DNA of 64,000 nucleotides from the NCBI GenBank assembly GCA_034110565.1, contig JAWUYY010000015.1, positions 11,428 through 75,427 of the forward strand. The letters are read 5' to 3'. The notes beneath the pieces were generated by a model that saw only the letters and a list, made by a program, of their open reading frames with translations, was not told the origin of the DNA and searched no databases. The position numbers were made by a program, and so were the translations under genes. Source of the DNA: Bermanella sp034110565 (GTDB taxonomy: Bacteria; Pseudomonadota; Gammaproteobacteria; Pseudomonadales; Oceanobacteraceae). How positions within the stretch are numbered: the stretch's first letter is position 1; each line of letters begins with the position of its first letter. This document shows, piece by piece, positions 35,141-42,780 of the stretch.

Positions 35141-36703
35141 TTGTCTCAGTTCCTCCCATTCGACCAAGTACTTACGAACTTGCAAGCGGTCCCGCCTTCT
35201 GCCTTACGGTTTTCCCGTGGTATCGAGAAAGAAGGTTTGCGAGTAAATGCTGACGCCCATATTAATCCTGAGCCTCATCCGCAGGCCCTAGGCAGTACAC
35301 TGACTCATCCGAGCATTACTACCGACTATAGCGAGGCTCTAATGGAGTTTATTACTCCAGTGAAGCACAGCGCTGATGAGGTGCTGGCTTTTTTGGATGA
35401 TGTACAGCGCTTCAGTTATCAACATTTGCCTAATCAGTATATCTGGCCTGCGTCCATGCCAGGGGTGATCGAAGATGAACTAGATGTGCCTATTGCTTAT
35501 TACGGTAAATCCAATGTGGGAACACTCAAGCACGTTTACCGACATGGTTTATGGCATCGTTATGGCCGCAAGATGCAATGTATTGCGGGCTTGCACTATA
35601 ACTACTCAATCTCTGATGAGTTATGGCAAATAATCGCGGATTGGAAAGGCGAAACCCTAGATAAAGATTTTGTCAGCAAAGAGTACTTTGGCTTAGTTCG
35701 TAATTTTCGTCGCTACTCTTGGTTATTGTTATATTTGTTTGGTGCCAGTCCTGCCATTGATGCTAGTTTTTTAATAGGTGAAGAGCACGATCTTGAGAAA
35801 TGGGACGATTCAACATTCTATGCTCCCTATGCAACGAGCTTACGCATGAGTGGCTTGGGTTATCAGAACAATGCCCAAGACGATCTATTTGTTTGCTTTA
35901 ACGGCTTACCGACTTATACACAAACACTTAAGACCGCTATGCATCACTCTATGCCGCAATATGAAGCTATGGGTGTGGAAGAAAATGGTGTGTATAAACA
36001 GCTTAATACCAACTTGCTACAGATAGAAAACGAATACTATTCCGATATTCGACCAAAACGAAACAGCAAGAATGGTGAAAAACCTTTAACGGCGCTAAAT
36101 GAATATGGTGTTGAGTATATTGAAGTGCGATGCTTGGATTTAAACCCATTTGAAGCACAAGGCGCAAACCGCGAACAAATTAACTTTATGGATGTGTTTT
36201 TAGCTTATTGCTTGTTAAGTCCTAGTGAACAATTAAGCGATAGCGAATGCGCAGAAGTTTCTGAAAATCAAAAGCGTGTTGTGGTTGAGGGGCGTCACCC
36301 TGAGTTTACTTTACAGCGATTGGGCAACAGTATTCGTTTACAAGATTGGGGACGCGAATTACTCAACGAGATGGAGCCATTAGCAAAATTATTGGATGAC
36401 AAACAAGGTGGCCGTGACATGCAAGATGCCTTGCACATTATGACGCAGCGAATTGAAGACTCATCGCTTACGCCAAGTGCGCAAGTGTTGGCAAAAATGA
36501 AGCAGAAAAATCAATCGTTTACCGAGTTTGCATTGCAACAAGCCAAGCAAGTCGCCGAGTACTTTAAGACACCTGTAAGTGACGAACGTAATGCTCATTG
36601 GTCAAAGCTTGCGCAAGCTTCTATTGAGCAACAGCACGAAATTGAGGCAGAAGACACGTTGTCTTTTCCCCAATATTTAGCCGAATACCTTGCTAAAACG
36701 TGA
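35141..36703 (+). CDS. gshA: Glutamate--cysteine ligase
   Basis: First enzyme of glutathione synthesis, 520 aa, proteobacterial class-1 type. Signatures: LRFSRGIEKEGLRVN, TTDYSEALMEFITP, YGKSNVGTLKHVYRHGL, GLHYNYSIS and EYGVEYIEVRCLDLNPFE. The start is TTG at 35141: AAGGA lies nine bases upstream, and the next in-frame ATG is 67 codons later, inside a conserved motif. It is located after tex, as in Pseudomonas. gshB is not in the window. Confidence 0.95.
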   Translation: MSQFLPFDQVLTNLQAVPPSALRFSRGIEKEGLRVNADAHINPEPHPQALGSTLTHPSITTDYSEALMEFITPVKHSADEVLAFLDDVQRFSYQHLPNQYIWPASMPGVIEDELDVPIAYYGKSNVGTLKHVYRHGLWHRYGRKMQCIAGLHYNYSISDELWQIIADWKGETLDKDFVSKEYFGLVRNFRRYSWLLLYLFGASPAIDASFLIGEEHDLEKWDDSTFYAPYATSLRMSGLGYQNNAQDDLFVCFNGLPTYTQTLKTAMHHSMPQYEAMGVEENGVYKQLNTNLLQIENEYYSDIRPKRNSKNGEKPLTALNEYGVEYIEVRCLDLNPFEAQGANREQINFMDVFLAYCLLSPSEQLSDSECAEVSENQKRVVVEGRHPEFTLQRLGNSIRLQDWGRELLNEMEPLAKLLDDKQGGRDMQDALHIMTQRIEDSSLTPSAQVLAKMKQKNQSFTEFALQQAKQVAEYFKTPVSDERNAHWSKLAQASIEQQHEIEAEDTLSFPQYLAEYLAKT

Positions 36704-36753
36704 GGGGAGTCACAAATAGAATAGTCAAATTGCTCATTGGCTAAAATAGTCTA

Positions 36754-37020
36754 ATGGTTTGCTTGATCTTAGGGCCTCGTGAGATAGATTTACCCAAAAG
36801 GCATATGGATGACGCTATGAAACTAGTGGAACCTCACTGGGATCTGGAAAATTTGGAAAAAGCTTACCGTCGCGGATTCATGGCAGGCATGGTGGGGAAA
36901 GAAGGTAATTCTTGTCCGCATAAAGCTGAAGTTGTTGTGAATGCATGGGAAGCAGGTTGGCAAGATGGCAAGGAACAATATGACATCAAACATGCCCCTA
37001 CACTCAAACAGACCCTATAA
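36754..37020 (+). CDS. Ribosome modulation factor-like protein
   Basis: At most 88 aa. The core LEKAYRRGFMAGMVGKEGNS, then CPH and AWEAGWQDG, matches the RMF pattern (xxAxxxGYxAGxxGxxxxxCP...WxxGWxxG). RMF converts 70S ribosomes to inactive 100S dimers in stationary phase in E. coli. This protein has a longer N-terminus (about 30 residues) than canonical RMF (about 55 aa), so it may be a paralogue with another task. The start is uncertain: ATG 36754, 36805 or 36817, none with a well-placed Shine-Dalgarno. Confidence 0.75.
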   Translation: MVCLILGPREIDLPKRHMDDAMKLVEPHWDLENLEKAYRRGFMAGMVGKEGNSCPHKAEVVVNAWEAGWQDGKEQYDIKHAPTLKQTL

Positions 37021-37048
37021 AAAAGGCCATGATTTCATGGCCTTTTTT
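37019..37048. terminator. Bidirectional terminator overlapping the RMF-like stop
   Basis: Perfect 13-bp stem AAAAAAGGCCATG / CATGGCCTTTTTT with a 4-nt loop, U-runs on both strands. The left arm begins inside the stop codon of the RMF-like gene. The opposing FliL-like gene ends 23 bp further on. Confidence 0.93.
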
Positions 37049-37071
37049 ATGCGCGTTCGATAAGTGATTAG

Positions 37072-37485
37072 TTAGTTTTGAGCCACGAAATTCTGGAAAT
37101 ATAAATCTTCGACATAGGGCATACCTTCTAACTCTGTCAGTAATGCTCTCACTTCATCTAATGCCACCTGGCGTAATTTTTCACGACCTTGTGGATCATT
37201 AACGGTAGATTCGCTCTGTTGGCTTAATAACAGAACCAATTGGTTACGAATATATGCTTGATGGTGATTTACTTTGCCAGCGGCCTCTGCGCCAACAACC
37301 CTTAATGCCACATCAGTACGGATGTATTTTAATCGACCTGTGACATTATCCCCATAATTGAGTACAAATGCGGGCTGTAAATGCACATATTGGGTGGTAT
37401 TGCCGTCCCCTGGGGCTTGGGCTGCGTTAACTAGGCTGCTAAGACTGACCAAAGTCATTACAATCAAAATGCGAAATAATTTCAT
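37072..37485 (-). CDS. FliL-like exported protein
   Basis: About 137 aa with a Sec signal peptide (MKLFRILIVMTLVSLSSLVN, then AAQA). The mature part is a FliL-type fold (YVHLQPAFVLNY..., RLKYIRTDVALRV, VNHHQAYIRNQLVLLLS, EVRALLTELEG). True FliL has an uncleaved anchor and sits in a fliLMNOPQR operon; here there are no flagellar genes. A similar orphan FliL-family gene occurs in Pseudomonas. I chose ATG 37485, preceded by AAAGGAA; an upstream start at 37536 would put a charged stretch before the signal peptide. Role unknown. Confidence 0.85.
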   Translation of the reverse strand: MKLFRILIVMTLVSLSSLVNAAQAPGDGNTTQYVHLQPAFVLNYGDNVTGRLKYIRTDVALRVVGAEAAGKVNHHQAYIRNQLVLLLSQQSESTVNDPQGREKLRQVALDEVRALLTELEGMPYVEDLYFQNFVAQN

Positions 37486-37611
37486 GCTGTGTTCCTTTTT
37501 ACGTTTTCTGTCTTTAGCATAGAACAGCTTGAGCACCTTGCTGCAACCAAAGTCATAAACTTGTGTCTATGACGGAACGCTTTTCTCATTGTCTACTAAT
37601 TAAGGGTATTT

Positions 37612-38109
37612 ATGTTGCCATTATCTAATCGAATGATTTCTTTGGCTGTGTTTATCACGTGCATCGCGTTATTAGCCTGCGCTTATTACTTTGAATATGC
37701 GTTGCATATGGACCCTTGTCCTTTGTGCATCATGCAACGTATTGCTGTGTTATTGGTGGGGATCGCTGGATTATTAGGATTTTTACTTGGGCGCAATCAA
37801 ATTGCACGTTTATCAAGTGGTCTATTTATGTTGTTCAGCGCCTTGTTCGGTATAGGGGTTGCGGGACGTCATGTGTGGATTCAAAGTTTACCCGCAGACC
37901 AAGTGCCTACCTGCGGACCAAGTTTAGAATACATGGTAGAAACGTTACCTTTGGCTGATGTATTGACAGTGATGTTACGAGGCAATGGCAATTGTGCTGA
38001 CTCTCACTGGGCATTTTTAGGTCTGTCTATGCCGCAATGGCTGTTGGTATGGTTTGTAGGGTTTGTTTTTGTGGGGATTTATTTAGTGATAACAAGCAAA
38101 AAACAGTAG
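37612..38109 (+). CDS. dsbB: Disulfide bond formation protein DsbB
   Basis: Inner-membrane quinone reductase that reoxidises DsbA; 165 aa, four transmembrane helices. The first periplasmic loop has the CxxC pair in MDPCPLCIMQRIAV. The second pair is in VPTCGPSLEY and GNGNCADSH. The Arg in the IMQRI segment is the conserved quinone-interaction residue. It lies immediately before rsd/algQ, as dsbH does in Pseudomonas. Confidence 0.96.
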   Translation: MLPLSNRMISLAVFITCIALLACAYYFEYALHMDPCPLCIMQRIAVLLVGIAGLLGFLLGRNQIARLSSGLFMLFSALFGIGVAGRHVWIQSLPADQVPTCGPSLEYMVETLPLADVLTVMLRGNGNCADSHWAFLGLSMPQWLLVWFVGFVFVGIYLVITSKKQ

Positions 38110-38285
38110 AAATGCGCCAACTATAAATAAAAAATTGAATACGCTTGTTAGCGATAATATTGTAAAAAATCATTTAGCTCAAGCATTAAAAATATAGAAA
38201 AATTTGAGCTTGCAGCAGTCAAAACCTGTGCCTATATTGAATGAACTGGACCTAAGACCCATAAGTATAAGCAAGAGGATTGGCC

Positions 38286-38762
38286 ATGTTAGAAAGTTGC
38301 AAAGATGCAAAGGAACGTTGGGGTGGTGTACATTCATTAATTGACCGTTGGTTGAGTGAACGCCAAGGTATGTTAGTTTTGTATTGTGCGATTAAAGGGC
38401 TAAAACCCTATAGCCCACGAGAAACACCCCTGTCGGTGAAAGTACAAGCGTTTTGCCAGGTGCTGATGGATTACTGTAGCGCAGGACATTTCGAAGTATA
38501 TGACCAACTTGTACGTGAAGCTGAAGAGTTTAATGATGGCAGCATCGAATTAGCGAAGCATCATTATCCTCGCCTAGAAGAAATTACCGTTAAATGTGTA
38601 GAATTTAATGATAATTACGACAGTGCAGAACAATGTATCGAAAAACTAACAGAATTACCGAAAGCACTATCTGAGCTTGGTGAATTACTTGAAGAGCGTT
38701 TTGAATTAGAAGATGAGTTAATTGAAGCATTGCATAACGTTCACAAAGAAATGATTGCTTAA
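38286..38762 (+). CDS. rsd: Rsd/AlgQ anti-sigma-70 factor
   Basis: Stationary-phase regulator binding sigma-70 region 4; 158 aa. Family features: ERWGGVHSLIDRWLSERQGM, LVLYCAIKGLKP, FCQVLMDYCSAGHFEVYDQL, and the C-terminal acidic helix LGELLEERFELEDELIEA. I take ATG 38286 because AGAGGA lies 6-7 bp upstream; the in-frame TTG at 38280 is too close to that site. In Pseudomonas the orthologue AlgQ is next to algP and influences alginate and siderophore genes. An AlgP-like gene lies 2.5 kb downstream here. Confidence 0.94.
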   Translation: MLESCKDAKERWGGVHSLIDRWLSERQGMLVLYCAIKGLKPYSPRETPLSVKVQAFCQVLMDYCSAGHFEVYDQLVREAEEFNDGSIELAKHHYPRLEEITVKCVEFNDNYDSAEQCIEKLTELPKALSELGELLEERFELEDELIEALHNVHKEMIA

Positions 38763-38798
38763 GAACCCTTCGCAAGTGGTTGCGTTAACCGCTTGGTG

Positions 38799-38827
38799 GT
38801 TAATAGACGTCTTAGACGTCTATTAAC
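38799..38827. repeat. Perfect 13-bp inverted repeat after rsd
   Basis: GTTAATAGACGTC (38799-38811), TTA loop, then the exact complement (38815-38827). No T-run follows on either strand. A second small hairpin (CGCAA-GTGG-TTGCG, 38771-38784) precedes it. It could be a factor-dependent terminator hairpin for rsd or an operator for the downstream lipoprotein gene. Confidence 0.65.
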
Positions 38828-38906
38828 GTCTACCTTCCTTCAGCTGCAAACCTGCCAAAAAATTCAGACTCGCCTACACTCTTAATAGAACGTAGGGATA
38901 CAGATT

Positions 38907-39854
38907 ATGAAAACCAGTTTTATTATCTTAATTACATCATTATTAATAGCGTGCTCAAGTGGCGACAGTCCAACTGAACAGTGGGAAATGGCTGTGCAAG
39001 GTGTTTATAGCGCTTGCTTGTCTTCCAATGGAGAGCACGTATTGGTCGGCTCAATTCATCATGGTGGCAGTTACTGGCAAGTGAATCCAGCTGAACGCCT
39101 ATATGATTGGAACCACAAAGCCGAAACCTTAACCGGGGTGTTGAGTTGTGCTTTGAGTGATAATGATCGTTATGCCAGCACGGCTGAGCATCGGAAAATC
39201 GTATTGTGGAATGCTCAAAATGGTGAGGCATTTTGGTTATGGGAAGCGCCAGCTAATATTGAAGATATGGCATTAAGTAATGACGGACAATTTGCATTAC
39301 TAGGTTTAGATAATTATGAGGCGGTATTGTTCGATATTCAAAATGGTGGCGTTAAATTACGCATGCCTCATAAAGGTATTGTACAGGCGGTGAGTATGAG
39401 TCGTGATGGCCAATGGGCAATGACAGGTGGTGATGACTCAATGGTAAAAGTATGGAATCTTAGCAGCGGTAAAGAGGTTTACTCATGGGAACTGCATAAT
39501 CAAATTAAGGTAGTGGCATTAACACATGATGGCCGCTTGGGTTTTGCTTCTAGCCACCGCGATGACAGCATATTATGGAATTTATCCAGTGGTACAGAAA
39601 TAGCTAAGTTGCCGCAAAAAAGTGGTTACTATCAAAGCGCCCGTTTTAACGATGCGGCAACTCAGTTATTAACAGGTAGTTCCAGTGGCCAGGTGATTTT
39701 GTGGGATGTGGTGAAAGGACAAAAATTAAAAACGTGGCAGTTAGCTCCACGTAGTGGCTGGATAAATAAAGCGACACAAGTGCTAGATGTCAGTTTTGCA
39801 TCCAAGGGATATAAAGCCGTAGGTGCGAATGGATTAACATATCAGTTAGAGTAA
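38907..39854 (+). CDS. WD40-repeat-like beta-propeller lipoprotein
   Basis: A 315-aa protein with a lipoprotein signal (MKTSFIILITSLLIAC, lipobox LIAC). It then has about six to seven WD40-like blades, e.g. GVLSCALSDNDRYASTAEHR, MSRDGQWAMTGGDDSMVKVW, and FNDAATQLLTGSSSGQVILW. It probably scaffolds something in the periplasm or outer membrane. No enzymatic motif. The stop TAA abuts the stop of the converging DUF4124 gene with no base between. A specific partner is not apparent. Confidence 0.85.
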   Translation: MKTSFIILITSLLIACSSGDSPTEQWEMAVQGVYSACLSSNGEHVLVGSIHHGGSYWQVNPAERLYDWNHKAETLTGVLSCALSDNDRYASTAEHRKIVLWNAQNGEAFWLWEAPANIEDMALSNDGQFALLGLDNYEAVLFDIQNGGVKLRMPHKGIVQAVSMSRDGQWAMTGGDDSMVKVWNLSSGKEVYSWELHNQIKVVALTHDGRLGFASSHRDDSILWNLSSGTEIAKLPQKSGYYQSARFNDAATQLLTGSSSGQVILWDVVKGQKLKTWQLAPRSGWINKATQVLDVSFASKGYKAVGANGLTYQLE

Positions 39855-40322
39855 CTAGCGATTTATGTTATCCAATTGCTGTTTGCGACTATCTAATGAT
39901 TGTTGAAAGCCTTTGATTTGTTCAAGCATTTCAGGCACTTTTTCTAAGGGTGCGGTGGTTAATGGAAAAGAAGGACCATCGTTTTCGGTAGGATCAAATC
40001 GCTCAATTTTTTTGGACGTATTTTGAAAGTCTGCTGGAAGATCGATCGTTTTCATGGAGTTGATTTTATCTTCCACTTCCATGAGTTGTGCATCAGCATG
40101 TTTAGGGGGGTGGTCGCTAAATTGCCAGTTGCCCTTTTCATCCTGCCAACGATAAAGTGATTTTGGCTGAGCATTAGGTAATATGGTTTTACCCACATCA
40201 TTGGCTGGCTTAAGAATCGTTGAGATGTCCAAAATAGGTTGGCCATCGGGCTGTTTTAAAATGAAAGGACTGGCTAAGGCTAGCACTAAAGCCAGAAGTA
40301 GTAATTTATTAAACAAGCCCAT
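39855..40322 (-). CDS. DUF4124 domain protein, membrane-anchored or exported
   Basis: A 155-aa protein. An N-terminal hydrophobic segment (GLFNKLLLLALVLALASPFI) serves as signal or anchor. The DUF4124 motif LYRWQDEKGNWQFSDHPP is at about residues 60-78; a long charged helical tail (EKVPEMLEQIKGFQQSLDSR) follows. The YxWxDxxGxxxxSDxPP pattern is typical of periplasmic proteins of unknown function in gammaproteobacteria. It converges on the WD40 lipoprotein gene, stop to stop. Confidence 0.85.
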   Translation of the reverse strand: MGLFNKLLLLALVLALASPFILKQPDGQPILDISTILKPANDVGKTILPNAQPKSLYRWQDEKGNWQFSDHPPKHADAQLMEVEDKINSMKTIDLPADFQNTSKKIERFDPTENDGPSFPLTTAPLEKVPEMLEQIKGFQQSLDSRKQQLDNINR

Positions 40323-40475
40323 GAGGTACTTTCCTTGTAAGAGTGAAGGATATATTACCCTAATTAGTATGTTGAATCAGTGGGTTAGAGTGCTAGATTT
40401 AATAAAATATAGACGCAAACAAGAATAGGTGGAAAGTCATACCTATTACACATAAATAAGAAACTAGGTGAGCGG

Positions 40476-41207
40476 GTGCCAAAAAATATATTTGACCCCA
40501 TACAGTCACAATCCGCCCGAATTGTAACGCAGGTAGAGCCGAAGCGAATTTTAGTTGCTAATGCCAAAGGTGGCTGTGGTAAAACAACCTTGGCAACGAA
40601 CACGGCATCGTATTTTGCAAGCCTAGGAAATAAAGTGGCATTGATTGATCATGACCCGCAAGGTTCTAGTGCTCAATGGTTGGCTGCTCGCACCAATTCG
40701 TTACCCCCCATTTATTCTGTCGCGGCTTATCGTAAAGACGACACACACACTACTCGAAGCTTTCAGCTAATGGTTCCCCTCAATACGGCTTACACAATTA
40801 TCGATACACCTGCTGGTATCAGTGGAAATGTATTATCTGATCATCTAAGGCATTGCGATGTGATATTGATGCCTGTAGTGCCATCAATTATCGATATTCG
40901 AGCAGCGACCGGTTTTATTAAAGATGTATTGTTAAGTCCAGGCTTTCGAATCAAACCAAAACCTATTGCCGTTATTGCCAATCGGGTGAAGCGAAATACA
41001 TTAGGTTACAATAAATTAGAGGCATTTTTGAATAGCTTGAACATCCCTTTTATCACCACAATACGAGATACTCAGCAATATGTTCGTGCTGCAGAGTTTG
41101 GTATGGGCATCTTTGACTTCAGCCAACTGCACGAAAAAGATCTAGAAGAATGGCAACCATTAATCAATTGGCTCAATTTTCAGCTCAATAACCGTAAAAA
41201 CATTTAA
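40476..41207 (+). CDS. ParA/MinD family ATPase (orphan)
   Basis: Deviant-Walker-A ATPase of 243 aa. The P-loop is NAKGGCGKTTLATNTASYFA, the Walker A' region ALIDHDPQGSSAQWL, and Walker B YTIIDTPAGISG. It starts with GTG at 40476, preceded by AGGTGA. No parB or parS-like partner is visible; the next gene is the AlgP-like histone. Chromosomal ParA normally pairs with ParB near oriC, so this is more likely a cargo-positioning or plasmid-derived ATPase. Function unassigned. Confidence 0.88.
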   Translation: MPKNIFDPIQSQSARIVTQVEPKRILVANAKGGCGKTTLATNTASYFASLGNKVALIDHDPQGSSAQWLAARTNSLPPIYSVAAYRKDDTHTTRSFQLMVPLNTAYTIIDTPAGISGNVLSDHLRHCDVILMPVVPSIIDIRAATGFIKDVLLSPGFRIKPKPIAVIANRVKRNTLGYNKLEAFLNSLNIPFITTIRDTQQYVRAAEFGMGIFDFSQLHEKDLEEWQPLINWLNFQLNNRKNI

Positions 41208-41296
41208 TTTTACGAAAAAAGATCGTTTAAATCTGGCGTATCAGTTTTGTGTTTGTATAATTGCCGTACCCACACAGAGCATACCCAGAGGTAATC

Positions 41297-42250
41297 ATGG
41301 CAGCACGTAAAAAACCCGTTACTAAGAAAGCAACTAAAGCCGCTGTAAAAAAAGCACCGGCTAAAAAGCCAGCCGCTAAAAAAGCACCTGCTAAGAAAGT
41401 AGTTGCTAAAAAAGTAGCTAGCCCAGTTACTCAGCTAGAAAACGAAATTGCTAAGCTAAGCACTCAGCTAACCGCTGCTCGTACTAAGCAAGCTGCTGAA
41501 GCGACTAAGCAATTATCTGCTGCCACTAAAGCTGTGACTAAAGCTGCCGATGCTGCTAAAAAAGCAAAAGCGGCTCAAGCAAAAGTTGCTACTAAAGTTA
41601 AAGCTAAGAAAACCCCTGCTGCTGTTAAGCAACTAGCAGGCGCTAAAGCCAAAACAGCTGAAGCCACTAAAGCATTGAACGCAGCTAAAGCAGTCGCAAA
41701 TACTGTTAAAGCCGCTCAAGCTGAAATCAAAGCAGAAGCTGCGAAAGCCGCTAAAGTTGAGAAAATCCGTACTGCTGCTGAAAAAGCCTTCCTAAAAGCT
41801 GAAGCCGTTAAAGAAAAAGCAGCTGCAGCCAAAGAAAAAGCCAAAGCTAAAGCCGCTTCTGCAAAAGCTTCTGCGAAAGCGAAAGTAGCTAAAGAAAAAG
41901 CGAAAGTAAAAGCCGCGGCCAAAAAAGAAGCGGACAAGCTAAAGAAAGCGGCGGCTAAAATCAAAAAAGCTGAAGCTAAAGTGGCTAAAGCAGCCGCTAA
42001 GAAAGAAAAAGCAGCAGCAGCTAAGGTAAAAGCAGCGGCTAAGAAAGCTGCAAAACCAGCAGCCAAAAAAGCGCCTAAAGCACCTAAAGCGGCTAAACCT
42101 GCGAAAAAAGCAGCAAAGCCAGCAAAAGCGAAAAAAGTAAAAAAAGCGAAAAAAGCAAAATCAGTTAAAGTAGCATCTGCACCAGCAGTTGAAACTAAGT
42201 CTGAAATGCCTGCTTCAGCAGTACAAAGCGTATTTGCTGAAAATAACTAA
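41297..42250 (+). CDS. algP: AlgP-like histone H1-type Lys/Ala-rich DNA-binding protein
   Basis: About 317 aa, almost entirely Lys and Ala with some Val, Glu and Pro. KKAPAKKPAAKKAPAKKV repeats at the N-terminus and KKAPKAPKAAKPAKKAAKPA at the C-terminus flank a helical region rich in AAKEKAKAKA. A short ordinary segment (ASPVTQLENEIAKLSTQLTA) lies near residue 45. It resembles Pseudomonas AlgP (AlgR3), which binds DNA near alginate genes. I start at ATG 41297, preceded by AGAGG. The region is internally repetitive at DNA level (AAAGC, GCTAAA), so length variation between strains is expected. The position between algQ and the ABC-F gene is that of algP. Confidence 0.88.
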   Translation: MAARKKPVTKKATKAAVKKAPAKKPAAKKAPAKKVVAKKVASPVTQLENEIAKLSTQLTAARTKQAAEATKQLSAATKAVTKAADAAKKAKAAQAKVATKVKAKKTPAAVKQLAGAKAKTAEATKALNAAKAVANTVKAAQAEIKAEAAKAAKVEKIRTAAEKAFLKAEAVKEKAAAAKEKAKAKAASAKASAKAKVAKEKAKVKAAAKKEADKLKKAAAKIKKAEAKVAKAAAKKEKAAAAKVKAAAKKAAKPAAKKAPKAPKAAKPAKKAAKPAKAKKVKKAKKAKSVKVASAPAVETKSEMPASAVQSVFAENN

Positions 42251-42262
42251 GATAGCCTTTTC

Positions 42263-42748
42263 TTAGGGTTGCAGGTGCTTATAAAGCGCTTGCAACCAGC
42301 TTTTCTCTTCTAAAAGTGGCTTGTCTGCTGCGTATTTTTTCAAACTTGATTCAAATATCTCATCTCGTGATAATTCTGACACTGGCCATACTTCGCTTAT
42401 ATTGAACAGCAATGCTTGTTGTGCGTGCTCGGAACTCAGTTCTAGTTGTTTCATTGCTTCATAAAAGTGCAGATTAGATAGTCGTTTTGCACGCTGACGC
42501 ACCTGCCGAATGGGGATTACTTTTTTAGCTTGCCATGCATGGGCCCATTGCATCGAACGGGATTCGTCATAGCATTTTTTCTGAGTCACCAGCCACCCGA
42601 TAAACAGCAAGATATTCAAATCCAATGCATAGTTGTCTTGAGCGTGTAATAAAAAGTCGGCACAGCCGGGTTTTTTATATTGCTCTATGGAATATAACCA
42701 CAATGGGTTATCTATGTGATTTGTGGCATCATGCCCACTCGAAAACAT
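42263..42748 (-). CDS. TIGR02444 family protein
   Basis: A 161-aa cytosolic protein of unknown function. The family core NPLWLYSIEQYKKPGCADFL, then DLNILLFIGWLV, is plain. The ATG at 42748 is preceded by GAGGTGGG. It is divergent from the ABC-F gene, the two starts only about 32 bp apart, so the promoters overlap. It converges on the AlgP-like gene. The association of this family with ABC-F and AlgP loci is conserved in pseudomonads. Confidence 0.88.
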   Translation of the reverse strand: MFSSGHDATNHIDNPLWLYSIEQYKKPGCADFLLHAQDNYALDLNILLFIGWLVTQKKCYDESRSMQWAHAWQAKKVIPIRQVRQRAKRLSNLHFYEAMKQLELSSEHAQQALLFNISEVWPVSELSRDEIFESSLKKYAADKPLLEEKSWLQALYKHLQP

Positions 42749-42780
42749 CGCCCACCTCTTTGAATTTGTGAAGTCGAGTT

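Noticed and set aside
41716..42066. A 116-aa antisense frame within the AlgP-like gene
   Set aside because: It is the mirror of a Lys/Ala repeat (Ala/Phe/Leu-rich) and has no independent start signals.
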